DNA of 64,000 nucleotides from an uncultured Pelagibacteraceae bacterium (GTDB lineage: Bacteria > Pseudomonadota > Alphaproteobacteria > Pelagibacterales > Pelagibacteraceae), in assembly GCA_902571015.1 (NCBI GenBank), contig CACGAC010000002.1:1-64000 (forward strand), written 5' to 3'. The position numbers and the translations under genes were made by a program. Positions 1 through 10,157 of this stretch are shown piece by piece (the stretch's first letter is position 1; the number at the start of each line of letters is the position of its first letter). The notes under the pieces were generated by a model. The model was not told where the DNA came from and made no database searches. It saw only the letters and a program-made list of their open reading frames with translations.

Positions 1-191
1 TTGAGGTTACAGCATATATACCAGGTGAAGGTCATAATTTGCAAGAGCACTCAGTTGTTTTAATAAGAGGTGGAAGAGTTAAGGATCTGCCTGGTGTGAG
101 GTATCATATTTTAAGAGGAAATCTTGATACTCAAGGAGTTGCGAATAGAAAAAAAAGAAGATCTTTGTACGGAACTAAAAAGGGTAAATAA
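1..191 (+). CDS. rpsL: 30S ribosomal protein S12, 3' end (partial)
   Basis: The first 191 bases read in frame (codons starting at base 3) as the C-terminal half of S12, ending KKGK before TAA. Visible S12 signatures are the [12 protein letters not shown] stretch and the [14 protein letters not shown] loop, which lies at the decoding centre near tRNA and mRNA in the 30S A site. The 5' part lies outside the window. It is followed 2 bases later by rpsG, the usual str-operon order (rpsL-rpsG-fusA). The Lys of GGRVKDLPG, a position where streptomycin-resistance changes are known in other bacteria, is the wild-type residue. Confidence 0.97.
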   Translation, partial: EVTAYIPGEGHNLQEHSVVLIRGGRVKDLPGVRYHILRGNLDTQGVANRKKRRSLYGTKKGK

Positions 192-193
192 AC

Positions 194-664
194 ATGTCTA
201 GAAAAAAATCACAACCTAAAAAAGATATAGTTCCAGACCCAAAATTTAATTCAACAATTATTCCAAAATTAATTAACAATCTGATGTACGATGGTAAAAG
301 AGGTATAGCATCAAAAATTGTTTATGATGCAATTGAAAAAATAAAAACCAAATCAAAAGATGAACCAATAAACATTTTTAATGAAGCAATTAATAATATT
401 AAACCAACCGTAGAAGTTAGATCTAGAAGAGTGGGTGGAGCAACTTATCAAGTTCCGGTTGAAGTAAAAAATAAAAGAGCTCAAGCATTAGCTATCAGAT
501 GGTTAATAGACTCTGCGAGAAAAAGAAAAGATAAGAACATGTCCGATAAGATTTTTAATGAACTCTATGATGCTTATGAAAAAAAAGGAGCTGCTGTTAA
601 AAAAAAGGAAGATGTTCATAAAATGGCTGAGTCAAATAAAGCATTTGCACATTTTAGGTGGTAA
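194..664 (+). CDS. rpsG: 30S ribosomal protein S7
   Basis: S7 is the primary binder that nucleates the 30S head on 16S rRNA and lines the E site. The 156-residue length is normal for the bacterial family. The EVRSRRVGGATYQVPVEV segment near residue 75 and the final KAFAHFRW are typical S7 sequence. The ATG start lies 2 bases after rpsL, and fusA starts 6 bases downstream, so it is clearly cotranscribed in the str operon. It is Lys-rich, as expected for this A+T-rich genome. Identification is by sequence recognition and context. Confidence 0.97.
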   Translation: MSRKKSQPKKDIVPDPKFNSTIIPKLINNLMYDGKRGIASKIVYDAIEKIKTKSKDEPINIFNEAINNIKPTVEVRSRRVGGATYQVPVEVKNKRAQALAIRWLIDSARKRKDKNMSDKIFNELYDAYEKKGAAVKKKEDVHKMAESNKAFAHFRW

Positions 665-670
665 AAAATT

Positions 671-2749
671 ATGTCTAGAACACACTCTTTAGATAAATAT
701 AGAAATATTGGTATCATGGCACATATTGATGCTGGTAAAACAACTACAACAGAGAGAATTTTATATTACACGGGAAAGAGTCATAAAATTGGAGAAGTTC
801 ATGATGGCGCTGCAACAATGGACTGGATGGAGCAAGAACAAGAAAGAGGTATTACAATTACATCAGCTGCAACAACTTGTTTTTGGCAAGATCATAGAAT
901 AAATATTATTGATACGCCTGGTCACGTTGATTTTACAATTGAAGTTGAAAGATCACTTAAAGTTTTAGATGGCGCTGTAGCAGTTTTTGATGGTGTTGCA
1001 GGTGTTGAACCTCAGTCTGAAACTGTTTGGCGACAGGCAGATAAATACAAAGTTCCAAGAATTTGTTTTGTTAACAAATTAGATAGAACAGGAGCTGATT
1101 TTTTTAGATGTGTAGACATGATTAAAGATAGATTGGGTGCAAAACCATTGGTTATCCAAGTCCCTATAGGTATCGAAGCATCTTTAACAGGTGTTGTTGA
1201 TTTAGTTAAAATGAAAGCACAGGTTTGGAAAAATGAAGCTTTAGGTGCTGAATGGGAATACAAAGATATACCTGAAGATTTAAAAGAAATTTCTGAAAAA
1301 TATCGGACTGAACTTGTTGAAGCAGCAGTTGAACAGGATGAAAAATTAATGGAGTCATATTTAAATGGAGATGAAATTAAAGAGGAAGATTTAATAAGAT
1401 GTATTAGAAAAGGCACATTAAATTTTGATTTCGTTCCAGTTATGACGGGATCAGCCTTCAAAAACAAAGGTGTACAACCTTTATTGGATGCTGTTGTCAA
1501 TTATTTACCTAGCCCAGTTGATATTGGCTCAATTAAAGGGACTAAATTAGGTAGTGAAGATGAGATAGATATGAAATTTGAAGACAGCGCTCCATTCTCA
1601 GCTCTTGCTTTCAAGGTTGCAAATGATCCATTTGTTGGATCATTAACTTTTATAAGAATTTATTCTGGTACTATTAAAACTGGAACTGCTGTTTATAATT
1701 CATCAAAAGAGAAAGAAGAAAGGGTTGGAAGGATGTTATTGATGCATGCCAACTCAAGAGAAGATATTAAAGAAGCTAATGCTGGAGACATTGTAGCTTT
1801 AGCTGGTTTGAAAAATACGATCACTGGACATACTTTATGTGATAAAGAAAATGCTGTTCTTTTGGAACCTATGGAATTCCCAGATCCTGTAATAGAAATC
1901 GCAGTTGAACCTAAAACTAAAGCTGACCAAGAAAAAATGGGTGAGGCTTTGGGAAGACTTGCTAAAGAAGATCCCTCTTTCAGAGTAACTTCAGATGAGG
2001 AGTCAGGTCAAACAATTATTAAAGGAATGGGTGAGTTACATTTGGATATTATTGTTGATAGAATGAAACGAGAATTTAAAGTTGAAGCAAATGTTGGAGC
2101 CCCACAAGTTGCATATAGAGAAACAATAGAAACTTCTTCAGAAGTTGAGTACACACATAAAAAACAAAGTGGTGGTGCTGGACAATTTGCCAAGGTTAAA
2201 TTGTTAGTAGAACCACAAGAGCCTGGCAAAGGAAGAGAAGTTGAAAGTAAAATTAAAGGCGGCGCTATTCCTAAAGAATTTATTCCAGGAGTTGAAAAAG
2301 GAATTGAAACAGTTTCAGATGGTGGAATTCTAGCTGGATTTCCTATGATAGATTATAAAGTAACAATTTTAGATGGATTACACCATGATGTAGATTCAAG
2401 TGTATTAGCTTTTGAACTAGCAAGTAGGGCTTGTTTTAAAGAAGCATGTACAAAAGGTGGATTAAAACTTTTAGAGCCAGTTATGAGAGTTGAAGTTGTA
2501 ACACCTGAGGATTATATGGGTGATGTAATTGGTGATTTAAATAGTAGAAGAGGCCAAATCAGCACTCAGGAGCAAAGAGGTAATGCTACAGTTATTACTG
2601 CCATGGTCCCATTAGCAAACATGTTTGGGTATATAAATAGCTTAAGATCAATGTCTCAGGGTAGAGCTCAGTATTCAATGTTTTTTGATCATTATTCTAA
2701 AGTTCCTCAAAATGTTCAGGATGAAGTAACCAAAAAGATTGCAGGTTAA
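671..2749 (+). CDS. fusA: Translation elongation factor G
   Basis: EF-G is the GTPase that drives tRNA-mRNA translocation and, with RRF, ribosome recycling in the cytoplasm. The 692 residues match the family length. The G domain shows AHIDAGKT (P-loop, about residues 17-24), the switch II motif DTPGH (81-85) and NKLD (135-138). The rest carries domains II-V, with the conserved LHHDVDSS loop in domain IV. Spacing to rpsG is 6 bases. In most alphaproteobacteria tuf follows at this point, but here rpsJ starts directly after the stop codon. Confidence 0.98.
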   Translation: MSRTHSLDKYRNIGIMAHIDAGKTTTTERILYYTGKSHKIGEVHDGAATMDWMEQEQERGITITSAATTCFWQDHRINIIDTPGHVDFTIEVERSLKVLDGAVAVFDGVAGVEPQSETVWRQADKYKVPRICFVNKLDRTGADFFRCVDMIKDRLGAKPLVIQVPIGIEASLTGVVDLVKMKAQVWKNEALGAEWEYKDIPEDLKEISEKYRTELVEAAVEQDEKLMESYLNGDEIKEEDLIRCIRKGTLNFDFVPVMTGSAFKNKGVQPLLDAVVNYLPSPVDIGSIKGTKLGSEDEIDMKFEDSAPFSALAFKVANDPFVGSLTFIRIYSGTIKTGTAVYNSSKEKEERVGRMLLMHANSREDIKEANAGDIVALAGLKNTITGHTLCDKENAVLLEPMEFPDPVIEIAVEPKTKADQEKMGEALGRLAKEDPSFRVTSDEESGQTIIKGMGELHLDIIVDRMKREFKVEANVGAPQVAYRETIETSSEVEYTHKKQSGGAGQFAKVKLLVEPQEPGKGREVESKIKGGAIPKEFIPGVEKGIETVSDGGILAGFPMIDYKVTILDGLHHDVDSSVLAFELASRACFKEACTKGGLKLLEPVMRVEVVTPEDYMGDVIGDLNSRRGQISTQEQRGNATVITAMVPLANMFGYINSLRSMSQGRAQYSMFFDHYSKVPQNVQDEVTKKIAG

Positions 2750-2750
2750 T

Positions 2751-3059
2751 ATGGAAAAACAAAATATACGAATTAAACTTAGAGCATATGATAACAAAGT
2801 CCTAGATGCATCTACTGAAGAAATAGTAAATACTGTAAAAAGAACTGGAGCAACTATTAAAGGTCCAATACCTTTACCGACTAAGATTGAGCGATATACA
2901 GTTTTAAGATCACCTCACATTGATAAAAAAAGTAGAGAACAATTTGAGTCTAGAACACATAAAAGATTAATAGATATAGTTGAACCAACACCACAAACTG
3001 TTGAGGCATTAATGAAATTAGATTTAGCCTCTGGTGTTGATGTGGAGATTAAAATTTAA
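2751..3059 (+). CDS. rpsJ: 30S ribosomal protein S10 / NusE
   Basis: S10 is a 30S head protein and, as NusE, a partner of NusB in antitermination; nusB is also in this window at 62365. The ATG at 2751 is chosen over the track start at 2739 because family members begin [14 protein letters not shown] and the upstream in-frame codons overlap the end of fusA. This gives 102 residues, the usual length. The [27 protein letters not shown] region is standard. The start lies 1 base after the fusA stop, fusing the str and S10 operons without an intervening tuf. Confidence 0.97.
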   Translation: MEKQNIRIKLRAYDNKVLDASTEEIVNTVKRTGATIKGPIPLPTKIERYTVLRSPHIDKKSREQFESRTHKRLIDIVEPTPQTVEALMKLDLASGVDVEIKI

Positions 3060-3061
3060 AT

Positions 3062-3772
3062 ATGAGAGATATTGCTTTAATAGGAAAAAAAATTGGAATG
3101 ACTAGAGAGTTCTATAAAACTGGACAGTCAGTGCCTGTGACTGTTCTCAAGATGGAAAAGGCTAGAGTTATCCAGGTAATTGACGGTGAAAAAAGAGGTT
3201 ATAAGGCTATTCAATTGGGATATGGAAAAATTAAAAATTCAAAACTCACAAAAGCAATGAAAGGTTTTTTTGCAAAAAAAAATACTGAGGCAAAAAAGAG
3301 ATTGAAAGAGTTTAGAGTTGAAAATGTTGAAAATTTTAAAGAAGGAAATGAGTTTGGTCTCGAAATATTTAAGGATATAAAATTCGTTGACACAAAATCA
3401 AAGACTATAGGAAAGGGTTTTGCCGGAGCAATGAAAAGACATAATTTTGGTGGTTTAAGAGCCACTCACGGTGTTTCAATTTCGCATAGATCTCATGGTT
3501 CTACTGGACAAAGACAAGATCCTGGAAAGGTTTTTAAGGGAAAAAAAATGGCTGGACATATGGGGGACAAATTAAGAACTATGCAAAACATCGAAATTAT
3601 AAAAACAGATTTAGAAAATGAATTACTTTATTTAAAAGGCTCAATACCAGGTTCAAAAAATTCAGAAGTAATTGTTAAAGGTTCTATAAAAAATATAAAT
3701 AAATTAACAATTGATGAAAAAATTAAAGCTGCTGAACAAGCCAAAAAAACACCAGATAAAAAGAAAAAATAA
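3062..3772 (+). CDS. rplC: 50S ribosomal protein L3
   Basis: L3 is an early-assembly 50S protein whose long loop reaches the peptidyl transferase centre. The conserved loop (HGVSISHRSHGSTGQRQDPG, about residues 133-152) includes the Gln that PrmB methylates in other bacteria. The 236 residues exceed the roughly 210 typical of the family because of a C-terminal extension ending in an alternating Lys-rich tail (KKTPDKKKK). The TAA overlaps the ATG of rplD by one base (TAATG), implying coupled translation within the S10 operon. Confidence 0.97.
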   Translation: MRDIALIGKKIGMTREFYKTGQSVPVTVLKMEKARVIQVIDGEKRGYKAIQLGYGKIKNSKLTKAMKGFFAKKNTEAKKRLKEFRVENVENFKEGNEFGLEIFKDIKFVDTKSKTIGKGFAGAMKRHNFGGLRATHGVSISHRSHGSTGQRQDPGKVFKGKKMAGHMGDKLRTMQNIEIIKTDLENELLYLKGSIPGSKNSEVIVKGSIKNINKLTIDEKIKAAEQAKKTPDKKKK

Positions 3773-4395
3773 TGAAAATAGATAAACTAAATTTAGATGG
3801 AAAAAAAAGCTCGATGGAAGTTTTGGATAAAATTTTTTCAGCTAAAATAAACCATAAATTAGTAAGTAATGTTTTGTACAAAACTAACGCCAATTATAAG
3901 GGTCGACATGCTAAAACCAAACAACAAAATGAAGTAGCAGGACCTACTTCGAAAATTTATGCTCAAAAAGGCACAGGTAATGCAAGACATGCTAGTAGAA
4001 AAGCCCCAATATTTGTTGGTGGTGGTATAGCGCATGGACCAAAGGGTCAACTAGCTTACAAAACAAGAAAATTAAATAAGAGTGAAAAAAAACAAAGTGT
4101 GGCGTCATTGTTAAGTGAAAAAACTAAAAATAAAGATTTGTTAATTCTTAACGATTTCAATAACCAAATTAAAAAAACAAAAGAAATGAGTCTCATTCTC
4201 AAAAAGTTTGAAATCACAGACTCTTTAATTATTCTTGATAAATTATCGAAGGAAAAAGTTGAAAAATCATTGAGAAATATTCCTAACATTAAAGTTACAG
4301 ACATAAATCACTTTAGCGCCTTTGATTTGATTAAATTTAAAAAGATAGTTTTTACTGAAAGCTCAGTAAAAGAATTGGAGAAGAGATATGCCTAA
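3772..4395 (+). CDS. rplD: 50S ribosomal protein L4
   Basis: L4 lines the nascent-peptide exit tunnel; in E. coli it also autoregulates the S10 operon. The 207-residue length is standard. The tunnel loop with QKGTGNARHASRKAPIFVGG (about residues 64-83) is clear. The start codon overlaps the rplC stop, and the 3' end overlaps rplW by 8 bases. No S10-type leader for L4-mediated control is visible here because rpsJ abuts fusA. Confidence 0.96.
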   Translation: MKIDKLNLDGKKSSMEVLDKIFSAKINHKLVSNVLYKTNANYKGRHAKTKQQNEVAGPTSKIYAQKGTGNARHASRKAPIFVGGGIAHGPKGQLAYKTRKLNKSEKKQSVASLLSEKTKNKDLLILNDFNNQIKKTKEMSLILKKFEITDSLIILDKLSKEKVEKSLRNIPNIKVTDINHFSAFDLIKFKKIVFTESSVKELEKRYA

Positions 4396-4672
4396 AATTG
4401 AAAAACTTCATTTGTATGATAAAATTTTATCACCTTTACTTACTGAAAAATCAACTAATTTATCTGGAGAAAACAAAATAGTCTTTAAAGTGCGTAAAAG
4501 TGCTAATAAAAAGAATCTTAAGACTAACATTGAAAAAATTTTTAAAGTTAATGTAACAAAAATTAATATCATAAATAAACAGAATAGAAAAAAATTTACT
4601 AGAGGAAGAAAAGTAAAAATTTCAGGTTTTAAAAAAGCAATAATAACACTTAAAAAAGGGTCAAAGCATTGA
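4388..4672 (+). CDS. rplW: 50S ribosomal protein L23
   Basis: L23 sits at the tunnel exit and is the docking site for trigger factor and SRP. The 94 residues fit the family. Visible signatures are ILSPLLTEKSTNL near the N terminus and FKVNVTKINIINK followed by the basic loop KKFTRGRKVKISGFKKAIITL. It overlaps the end of rplD by 8 bases, and 19 bases separate it from rplB. Confidence 0.95.
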   Translation: MPKIEKLHLYDKILSPLLTEKSTNLSGENKIVFKVRKSANKKNLKTNIEKIFKVNVTKINIINKQNRKKFTRGRKVKISGFKKAIITLKKGSKH

Positions 4673-4691
4673 TCTAACTACAGGAATTTAA

Positions 4692-5531
4692 ATGGCATTA
4701 AAAACTTTTAAACCATATACAAAATCTACCAGAGGAACAATTCTCGTTGATAGAACAGGCCTTTGGAAAGGGAAACCTTTTAAGTCATTGGTTTCACCAA
4801 AAAATTCAATGAAGGGAAGAAATAATAATGGCCATATAACTTCGATAAACAGAGCTGGTGGTCACAAAAAGATGTATAGACATATTGATTTTTATAGAAA
4901 AAAATTTGATGCTCCTGCTACGGTCGAGAGGATAGAATATGATCCAAATAGATCTTGTTACATAATGTTAGTTAAATTTGAAGATAATTCTCATGCATAT
5001 TATTTAGCTCCACAAAAAATTAAAGTTGGTGACAAAGTTGAAAACGGTTCCAAAAAAGAGATAAAAGTCGGTAATTGCATGCCCTTGCAAGACATCCCTG
5101 TTGGCATAGATATTCACAACGTTGAAATTCAGCCAGGTGGTGGTGGTAAAATAGCAAGATCAGCTGGGACCTCTGTTACCATTAGCGGATTAGATGGTAA
5201 CTACAGTCTTATAAAATTAGCTTCTGGTGAAGTTAGAAAAATTGACTCAAGATCTTTAGCGACTATTGGTGTTTTAACTAATCCAGATCAAAAAAATATA
5301 AAGATAGGAAAGGCTGGTAGATCTAGATGGTTAGGAAGAAGACCACATACAAGAGGAGTAGTAAAAAATCCTGTTGATCACCCTCATGGAGGTGGAGAAG
5401 GTAAGAGTGCTGGTGGAAGACATCCAGTTTCTCCAAAAGGTCAATCAGCAAAAGGATTAAAAACTAGAGATAACAAACGAACAGATAAATTTATTGTAAA
5501 GAGAAGAAACAAAAGAAAGGATACTAAATAA
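4692..5531 (+). CDS. rplB: 50S ribosomal protein L2
   Basis: L2 binds 23S rRNA domain IV, is needed for subunit association and lies close to the peptidyl transferase centre. The 279 residues are typical. The C-terminal signature [21 protein letters not shown] contains the functionally important His (HPHGGGEG). A short AGGA purine stretch precedes the ATG in the 19-base gap after rplW, making this one of the few genes here with a recognisable Shine-Dalgarno-like sequence. Confidence 0.97.
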   Translation: MALKTFKPYTKSTRGTILVDRTGLWKGKPFKSLVSPKNSMKGRNNNGHITSINRAGGHKKMYRHIDFYRKKFDAPATVERIEYDPNRSCYIMLVKFEDNSHAYYLAPQKIKVGDKVENGSKKEIKVGNCMPLQDIPVGIDIHNVEIQPGGGGKIARSAGTSVTISGLDGNYSLIKLASGEVRKIDSRSLATIGVLTNPDQKNIKIGKAGRSRWLGRRPHTRGVVKNPVDHPHGGGEGKSAGGRHPVSPKGQSAKGLKTRDNKRTDKFIVKRRNKRKDTK

Positions 5532-5532
5532 T

Positions 5533-5832
5533 ATGGCTAGAGCGGTTTGGAAAGGTCCTTTTGTAGAAGAAAGTTTAATGAAAAAGGTAGATAAATATAA
5601 AACAGATCCTAAAAAAATTCCAATTAAAACTTGGTCAAGAAAATCTACTATATTGCCAGATTTTGTTGGAGTAAGTTTTTTAATTTACAACGGTAAAAAA
5701 TTTATCCCAATAACAGTATCAGAAGATATGGTTGGACATAAATTGGGTGAGTTTGCACCAACAAGGTCTTTCTTTGGACACACGCCAGCAGATAAGAAGG
5801 CAAAACCAGCTGAGGCCGAGGTTAAAAAGTAA
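5533..5832 (+). CDS. rpsS: 30S ribosomal protein S19
   Basis: S19 forms a head complex with S13 and contacts A- and P-site tRNA. The core ([44 protein letters not shown]) is canonical. The 99-residue length includes a short C-terminal tail ([12 protein letters not shown]) beyond the usual end near residue 92. It starts 1 base after the rplB stop. Confidence 0.97.
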   Translation: MARAVWKGPFVEESLMKKVDKYKTDPKKIPIKTWSRKSTILPDFVGVSFLIYNGKKFIPITVSEDMVGHKLGEFAPTRSFFGHTPADKKAKPAEAEVKK

Positions 5833-5835
5833 TTT

Positions 5836-6234
5836 ATGAGTAAAAAAAAGAAAATGCGAAATAATAAAGACAAGCTTGTGAAATCGATAAATAACAATAT
5901 TAGATCAAGCGTGAGGAAACTTAATCCAATTCTAAGAGGAATTGTGGGAAAAAAAGTTGATGTTGCTATTAGAGATTTAGAATTTTCGGAAAAAAGAATA
6001 ACTAGAGACATTAGAAAAACAATTAGTTCAGCTGTTGCAAACGCTGAGAACAATTTTCAATATGATATTGATAAACTAATTGTTAAAGAAGCTTACTGTG
6101 GAAAAAAAATTATGATGAAAAGATTTAGACCAAGAGCTAAAGGAAGAGCTGCACCTATTTTAAAACCATATTCAAGTGTTACAATTATTTTATCAGAGGC
6201 AAAAAAAATGGAGAGTCATGGGACAAAAAGTTAA
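5836..6234 (+). CDS. rplV: 50S ribosomal protein L22
   Basis: L22 extends a beta-hairpin into the exit tunnel, the region where macrolide-resistance changes are found. The hairpin sequence ([27 protein letters not shown]) is intact. At 132 residues it is slightly longer than many L22 proteins, with a Lys-rich N-terminal extension ([13 protein letters not shown]). Its last 17 bases overlap the rpsC start. Confidence 0.96.
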   Translation: MSKKKKMRNNKDKLVKSINNNIRSSVRKLNPILRGIVGKKVDVAIRDLEFSEKRITRDIRKTISSAVANAENNFQYDIDKLIVKEAYCGKKIMMKRFRPRAKGRAAPILKPYSSVTIILSEAKKMESHGTKS

Positions 6235-6898
6235 TCCAGTAGGTTTTCGATTAGGTGTTAATAGAGGTTGGGACTCTGTTTGGTACGCTAAAAAAAAAGA
6301 TTTTGGAAACTATCTAATTGAGGATTTTAAAATCAGAGAATATGTTAAAAAAAATGTGATTAACTCAGGTGTTTCAAAAGTCATGATAGAGAGAACTTCA
6401 AATAAATGTTATGTAACAATCTATACTTCCAGACCGGGATTTGTAATTGGAAAAAAAGGTAGTGATATTGACAAGATTAAAAACAATTTGTCAAAATTTA
6501 CCAAAAACGAAGTAACCTTGAATATTAAAGAAGTAAAAAAACCAGAGACAAATTCATATTTAGTAGCTGAAAATATTGCTCAACAATTAGTAAAAAGAAT
6601 TTCTTATAGACGTGCAATGAAAAGAGCAATGCAATCTTGTTTAAGGCTTGGAGCTAAGGGAATTAAAGTTTCTGTAAGTGGAAGATTAGGTGGAAATGAG
6701 ATTGCGAGAACTGAGTGGTTAAGGGACGGAAGTATACCTTCACACACTTTAAGAGCAGACATAGATTATGCTGAAGCTGAGGCTTTAACTACTTATGGAA
6801 TTATAGGTATAAAAGTTTGGATCTATAAAGGTGAAGTTTTTGCGAAGGAATTTAGTCAAGAAACTAATAAAACATTAAGTAAAGGAGTAAAAGAATAA
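6218..6898 (+). CDS. rpsC: 30S ribosomal protein S3
   Basis: S3 is a head protein at the mRNA entry channel and part of the ribosomal helicase. The ATG at 6218 ([13 protein letters not shown]) is the family start; the track start at 6176 adds 14 non-family residues and lies deep within rplV. From 6218 the protein has 226 residues, as expected. The KH domain motif [13 protein letters not shown] and the C-terminal [21 protein letters not shown] signature are present. It overlaps rplV by 17 bases. Confidence 0.97.
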   Translation: MGQKVNPVGFRLGVNRGWDSVWYAKKKDFGNYLIEDFKIREYVKKNVINSGVSKVMIERTSNKCYVTIYTSRPGFVIGKKGSDIDKIKNNLSKFTKNEVTLNIKEVKKPETNSYLVAENIAQQLVKRISYRRAMKRAMQSCLRLGAKGIKVSVSGRLGGNEIARTEWLRDGSIPSHTLRADIDYAEAEALTTYGIIGIKVWIYKGEVFAKEFSQETNKTLSKGVKE

Positions 6899-6899
6899 A

Positions 6900-7310
6900 A
6901 TGTTACAGCCAGTAAGAACTAAGTGGAGAAAAGCTCACAAAGGACGAATACACGGCAAAGCTTCAAGGGCTAATTTCATAAATTATGGAGCTTATGCTCT
7001 AAAAGCATTAACTCCTGAGAGAGTAACAGGTAAACAAATTGAGGCTGCAAGAGTAGCATTAACAAGACACATGAAAAGACAAGGAAGAGTTTGGACAAGA
7101 ATATTTCCAAATATTCCGGTTTCAAAAAAACCAATAGAGGTTCGTATGGGTAAAGGCAAAGGATCACCAGAATATTATGCTTGTAGAGTAAAACCAGGTA
7201 GAATTCTATTTGAAGTTGATGGTGTCTCGGAACAAATTGCTAAAGAGGCTTTATATAAAGCTTCAGCAAAATTACCAATAAGAACAAAAACGATAAAAAG
7301 ATTTTTATAA
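6900..7310 (+). CDS. rplP: 50S ribosomal protein L16
   Basis: L16 contacts A-site tRNA and is required late in 50S assembly. The 136 residues match the family. [19 protein letters not shown] at the N terminus and the [23 protein letters not shown] signature are clear. It begins 1 base after rpsC and abuts rpmC. Confidence 0.97.
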   Translation: MLQPVRTKWRKAHKGRIHGKASRANFINYGAYALKALTPERVTGKQIEAARVALTRHMKRQGRVWTRIFPNIPVSKKPIEVRMGKGKGSPEYYACRVKPGRILFEVDGVSEQIAKEALYKASAKLPIRTKTIKRFL

Positions 7311-7502
7311 ATGAAAAAAAAAGAGATAAAAAAACTATCAAAAGATGAAGTTCTTAAGAATATTGATAAGCTTAAGAAGGACTTATTTAATTTTAGATTC
7401 CAAAAAGTTAATTCTCAAGTAACTAATCCATCTAAAATAGGAGAAACAAAAAAAACAATTGCAAGACTTAAAACTTCATTAAGAGGTAAAATTAATGCCT
7501 AA
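7311..7502 (+). CDS. rpmC: 50S ribosomal protein L29
   Basis: L29 is a small alpha-helical protein next to L23 at the tunnel exit. The 63 residues show the helical-hairpin pattern, with [31 protein letters not shown] close to the family consensus. The start is immediately after the rplP stop, and the 3' end overlaps rpsQ by 8 bases. Confidence rests on both sequence and position. Confidence 0.95.
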   Translation: MKKKEIKKLSKDEVLKNIDKLKKDLFNFRFQKVNSQVTNPSKIGETKKTIARLKTSLRGKINA

Positions 7503-7731
7503 AAAAATTTTAACAGGAGTGGTGGTGAGTGATAAACCCAATAAAACTGTAACCGTATTGATTGAAAGGAAGTATTCTCATCCAGTACTAAAAAAAGTTA
7601 TTAAGGTTAGAAAAAAATATAATGCTCATGACGAAAAAAATGTATTTAAAGTAGGAGATAAAGTTTCAATTATTGAAAGCAAACCTTTTTCAAAAAATAA
7701 AAAATTTCAAGTTATGGAGAGTCCAAAATAA
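7495..7731 (+). CDS. rpsQ: 30S ribosomal protein S17
   Basis: S17 is an OB-fold primary binder of the 5' domain of 16S rRNA. The 78 residues contain [30 protein letters not shown] followed by RKKYNAHDE, the S17 signature. It overlaps rpmC by 8 bases and rplN by one base (TAATG). Confidence 0.96.
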   Translation: MPKKILTGVVVSDKPNKTVTVLIERKYSHPVLKKVIKVRKKYNAHDEKNVFKVGDKVSIIESKPFSKNKKFQVMESPK

Positions 7732-8099
7732 TGATACAAGTTCAAACCGAATTACAAGTTGCAGATAACACTGGAGCAAAAAAGATAGAATGTATCAAAG
7801 TTTTAGGTGGATCCAAAAGAAGATACGCGAGTATTGGTGATACGATTGTTATTGCTGTTAAAGAAGCAATTCCAAAAGGTAAAGTTAAGAAGGGTTCAGT
7901 GCACAAAGCAGTTGTTGTAAGAGTAAAAAAAGGGATACACAGAGATGATGGATCAAAGGTAAAGTTCGATAATAATGCTGCAGTTTTAGTTGATGATAAA
8001 GGTGAGCCAGTTGGAACAAGAATTTTTGGTCCTGTTACAAGAGAATTAAGAACTAGAGGTCAAATGAAAATTATCTCCCTAGCACCTGAGGTACTATAA
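7731..8099 (+). CDS. rplN: 50S ribosomal protein L14
   Basis: L14 lies at the subunit interface and forms a bridge to 16S rRNA; in other bacteria it also binds the silencing factor RsfS. The 122-residue length is exactly typical. [27 protein letters not shown] and [13 protein letters not shown] are diagnostic. It overlaps both neighbours by one base. Confidence 0.98.
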   Translation: MIQVQTELQVADNTGAKKIECIKVLGGSKRRYASIGDTIVIAVKEAIPKGKVKKGSVHKAVVVRVKKGIHRDDGSKVKFDNNAAVLVDDKGEPVGTRIFGPVTRELRTRGQMKIISLAPEVL

Positions 8100-8347
8100 T
8101 GATTAAAAAAGGTTTAAAAGTCAAAATTTTAGCAGGTAAAGACAAAGCCAAAGAGGGTGAAGTTATTGAAATAGATAGATCAAACAATAGAGCAAAAGTT
8201 AAAGATTTAAATATGATTAAAAAACACGTGAAAACAACAAAAGAAAAAAAAGGTGGTATATTTTCAAAAGAGAATTTTATTCATATCTCTAATCTCAAAT
8301 TAGTGAATGAGCAAAAAAAAAATAAGAAAACAGAGGCTAAAAAATAA
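8099..8347 (+). CDS. rplX: 50S ribosomal protein L24
   Basis: L24 is an assembly initiator for 23S rRNA with an N-terminal KOW motif ([27 protein letters not shown]). At 82 residues it is shorter than the roughly 100 common in proteobacteria, ending in a Lys-rich tail. The final PGxFxxx-type region is reduced. TAATG overlaps occur at both ends. Confidence 0.94.
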   Translation: MIKKGLKVKILAGKDKAKEGEVIEIDRSNNRAKVKDLNMIKKHVKTTKEKKGGIFSKENFIHISNLKLVNEQKKNKKTEAKK

Positions 8348-8901
8348 TGACAACAAGATTAAAGGAGCTTTATTTAAAAGAAATCCAACCAGCTTTAAAA
8401 ACAGAGTTTGGATTTAAAAATCTTAATATGGGTCCTAAAATTCAAAAAATCATTTTAAATATGGGTTTAGGTTTGGATGGCAATGACTCTAAGATTTTAA
8501 AATCATGTGAAGAGGATCTTGCAAAAATTGCAGGTCAAAAACCAGTCATAACAAAATTCAAAAAATCTGTAGCAAATTTTAAAACTAGAAAAGGCTCAAA
8601 CGCGGGTTTGAAAGTAACTCTAAGAAAAAATAAAATGTATGAATTCCTTGATAGATTAGTAAATATAGCATTGCCAAGAATAAAAGATTTCAGAGGTTTA
8701 TCTCCAAATGGATTTGATAAATTTGGAAACTATACTTTTGGGGTTAAGGAGCACATCATATTTCCTGAAGTTAGCTTCGATAGAGCTGATAAAGTTAGAG
8801 GATTAGATATTGTAATAGTTATATCATCTCAAAATAAAGATCACAGTTTTGCACTTTTACAAAAGATGAATTTTCCATTTATAAAAAAAGGAGACAATTA
8901 A
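8347..8901 (+). CDS. rplE: 50S ribosomal protein L5
   Basis: L5 is part of the 5S RNP in the 50S central protuberance and contacts P-site tRNA. The 184 residues include the family signature [12 protein letters not shown] and the C-terminal [15 protein letters not shown] region. It starts with one-base overlap on rplX and ends 1 base before rpsN. Confidence 0.97.
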   Translation: MTTRLKELYLKEIQPALKTEFGFKNLNMGPKIQKIILNMGLGLDGNDSKILKSCEEDLAKIAGQKPVITKFKKSVANFKTRKGSNAGLKVTLRKNKMYEFLDRLVNIALPRIKDFRGLSPNGFDKFGNYTFGVKEHIIFPEVSFDRADKVRGLDIVIVISSQNKDHSFALLQKMNFPFIKKGDN

Positions 8902-8902
8902 T

Positions 8903-9208
8903 ATGGCTAAATTAAGTTCAATAAATAAAAATAATAGAAGAATAAAACTTTCGGATAAATTTTTTAATAAGAGAGCTAAGTTAAAGAAAATTATTATGGA
9001 CAAAAAATTACCTTTAGAAGAAAGGTTTAAAGCACAACAAAAACTTTCTAAATTACCAAGAAATTCTTCAAAAATCAGAGTGATGAATAGATGTCAAATC
9101 ACAGGTAGACCGCATGGTGTTTACAGAAAATTAAAAATTTCTAGAATTGCGCTAAGACAACTTGGTTTGCAAGGAAAGATACCAGGAATGATAAAATCAA
9201 GTTGGTAG
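8903..9208 (+). CDS. rpsN: 30S ribosomal protein S14 (zinc-free long form)
   Basis: S14 is a 30S head protein. The 101-residue length and the presence of only one Cys ([19 protein letters not shown]) place it in the long zinc-independent class rather than the 61-residue CxxC form. The C-terminal [11 protein letters not shown] is standard. It is followed by a strong Shine-Dalgarno sequence for rpsH. Confidence 0.97.
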   Translation: MAKLSSINKNNRRIKLSDKFFNKRAKLKKIIMDKKLPLEERFKAQQKLSKLPRNSSKIRVMNRCQITGRPHGVYRKLKISRIALRQLGLQGKIPGMIKSSW

Positions 9209-9215
9209 AAAGGAG
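9209..9215 (+). promoter_or_regulatory. Strong Shine-Dalgarno sequence before rpsH
   Basis: AAAGGAG lies five bases upstream of the rpsH ATG in the 12-base gap after rpsN. It is the best anti-16S match seen in the ribosomal block; most genes here instead rely on start/stop overlap or have no clear ribosome binding site. Confidence 0.8.
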
Positions 9216-9220
9216 TAATA

Positions 9221-9616
9221 ATGAGTTTAAGTGACCCGATAGGAGATATGATAGCAAGAGTTAAAAATGCTCAGGCGAGAAAGCATAAAAAAGTTGAATT
9301 ACCATCGTCTAAATTTAAAAGCAAAATAGCAGATATTCTTAAAAACGAAGGTTTCATAAAAGATTTTAAAGTTTCTACGGAAGAGAAAAGAAATATTTTA
9401 TCATTAGAATTAAAATATCACTCAGGAAATCCCGTAATAAGTAATTTTGAGAGAGTTTCAAAACCAGGGAGAAGAATTTTTTCAAGTGCTGATAGTTTAC
9501 CAAAAATAAATAATGGTTTAGGTATCGCAATATTGTCAACGCCAAAAGGTGTAATGACTGATATTGATGCTAGAAAACAAAAAGTTGGTGGAGAAATAGT
9601 CTGTAAGGTTTTTTAA
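9221..9616 (+). CDS. rpsH: 30S ribosomal protein S8
   Basis: S8 is a primary binder of the 16S central domain; in E. coli it is also the translational repressor of the spc operon. The 131 residues match the family. MSLSDPIGDMIARVKNAQ and the C-terminal GLGIAILSTPKGVMTDIDARKQKVGGEIVCKVF are canonical. Its start is supported by AAAGGAG at 9209. Confidence 0.98.
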   Translation: MSLSDPIGDMIARVKNAQARKHKKVELPSSKFKSKIADILKNEGFIKDFKVSTEEKRNILSLELKYHSGNPVISNFERVSKPGRRIFSSADSLPKINNGLGIAILSTPKGVMTDIDARKQKVGGEIVCKVF

Positions 9617-9617
9617 T

Positions 9618-10157
9618 ATGTCAAAAATAGGAAAAATAAATATAACAATACCAGAAAAAGTTAAAGTAGCTATTGTTGGTGATATCCTTAATATAGAAGG
9701 GCCGCTTGGAAAAAAATCTTTGAACATAGATTTAGATATATTTAATCTTGACATTAAAGATGGCAAAGAAATATCTATAAAACCCAAAAAAATCGATCAA
9801 AATACAAAAAGATTATGGGGCATGAACAGAAGCTTAATTAACAATGCTGTTATTGGATCTGTAAAAGGTTATGAGAAAATCCTAGAACTAGTGGGAGTTG
9901 GTTATAGAGCTTCAATTAAAGGTAATCAGCTAAATTTACAGCTAGGATACAGCCATGATATAAATTTTGATATACCTGAGGGTATTAAGATTGTAGTAGA
10001 AAAACAAACTGTATTAAAAATTTCAGGTTTTGATAAACAATTAGTTGGCTCAATAGTTTCGAAAATAAAAACACTTAGAAAAATTGAACCATACAAAGGA
10101 AAAGGCATTAGAGAAAAAGGACAATATATTTTGAAAAAAGAGGGAAAGAAAAAGTAA
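9618..10157 (+). CDS. rplF: 50S ribosomal protein L6
   Basis: L6 lies near the factor-binding site and the sarcin-ricin loop. The 179 residues form the duplicated L6 fold, with the C-terminal signature [23 protein letters not shown]. The start is 1 base after rpsH; the stop overlaps the rplR start by one base. Confidence 0.97.
   Translation: MSKIGKINITIPEKVKVAIVGDILNIEGPLGKKSLNIDLDIFNLDIKDGKEISIKPKKIDQNTKRLWGMNRSLINNAVIGSVKGYEKILELVGVGYRASIKGNQLNLQLGYSHDINFDIPEGIKIVVEKQTVLKISGFDKQLVGSIVSKIKTLRKIEPYKGKGIREKGQYILKKEGKKK

Noticed and set aside
1012-1500. 162-residue minus-strand ORF within fusA
   Set aside because: Lies entirely antisense to a conserved gene and has no recognisable domain; a shadow of the coding frame.
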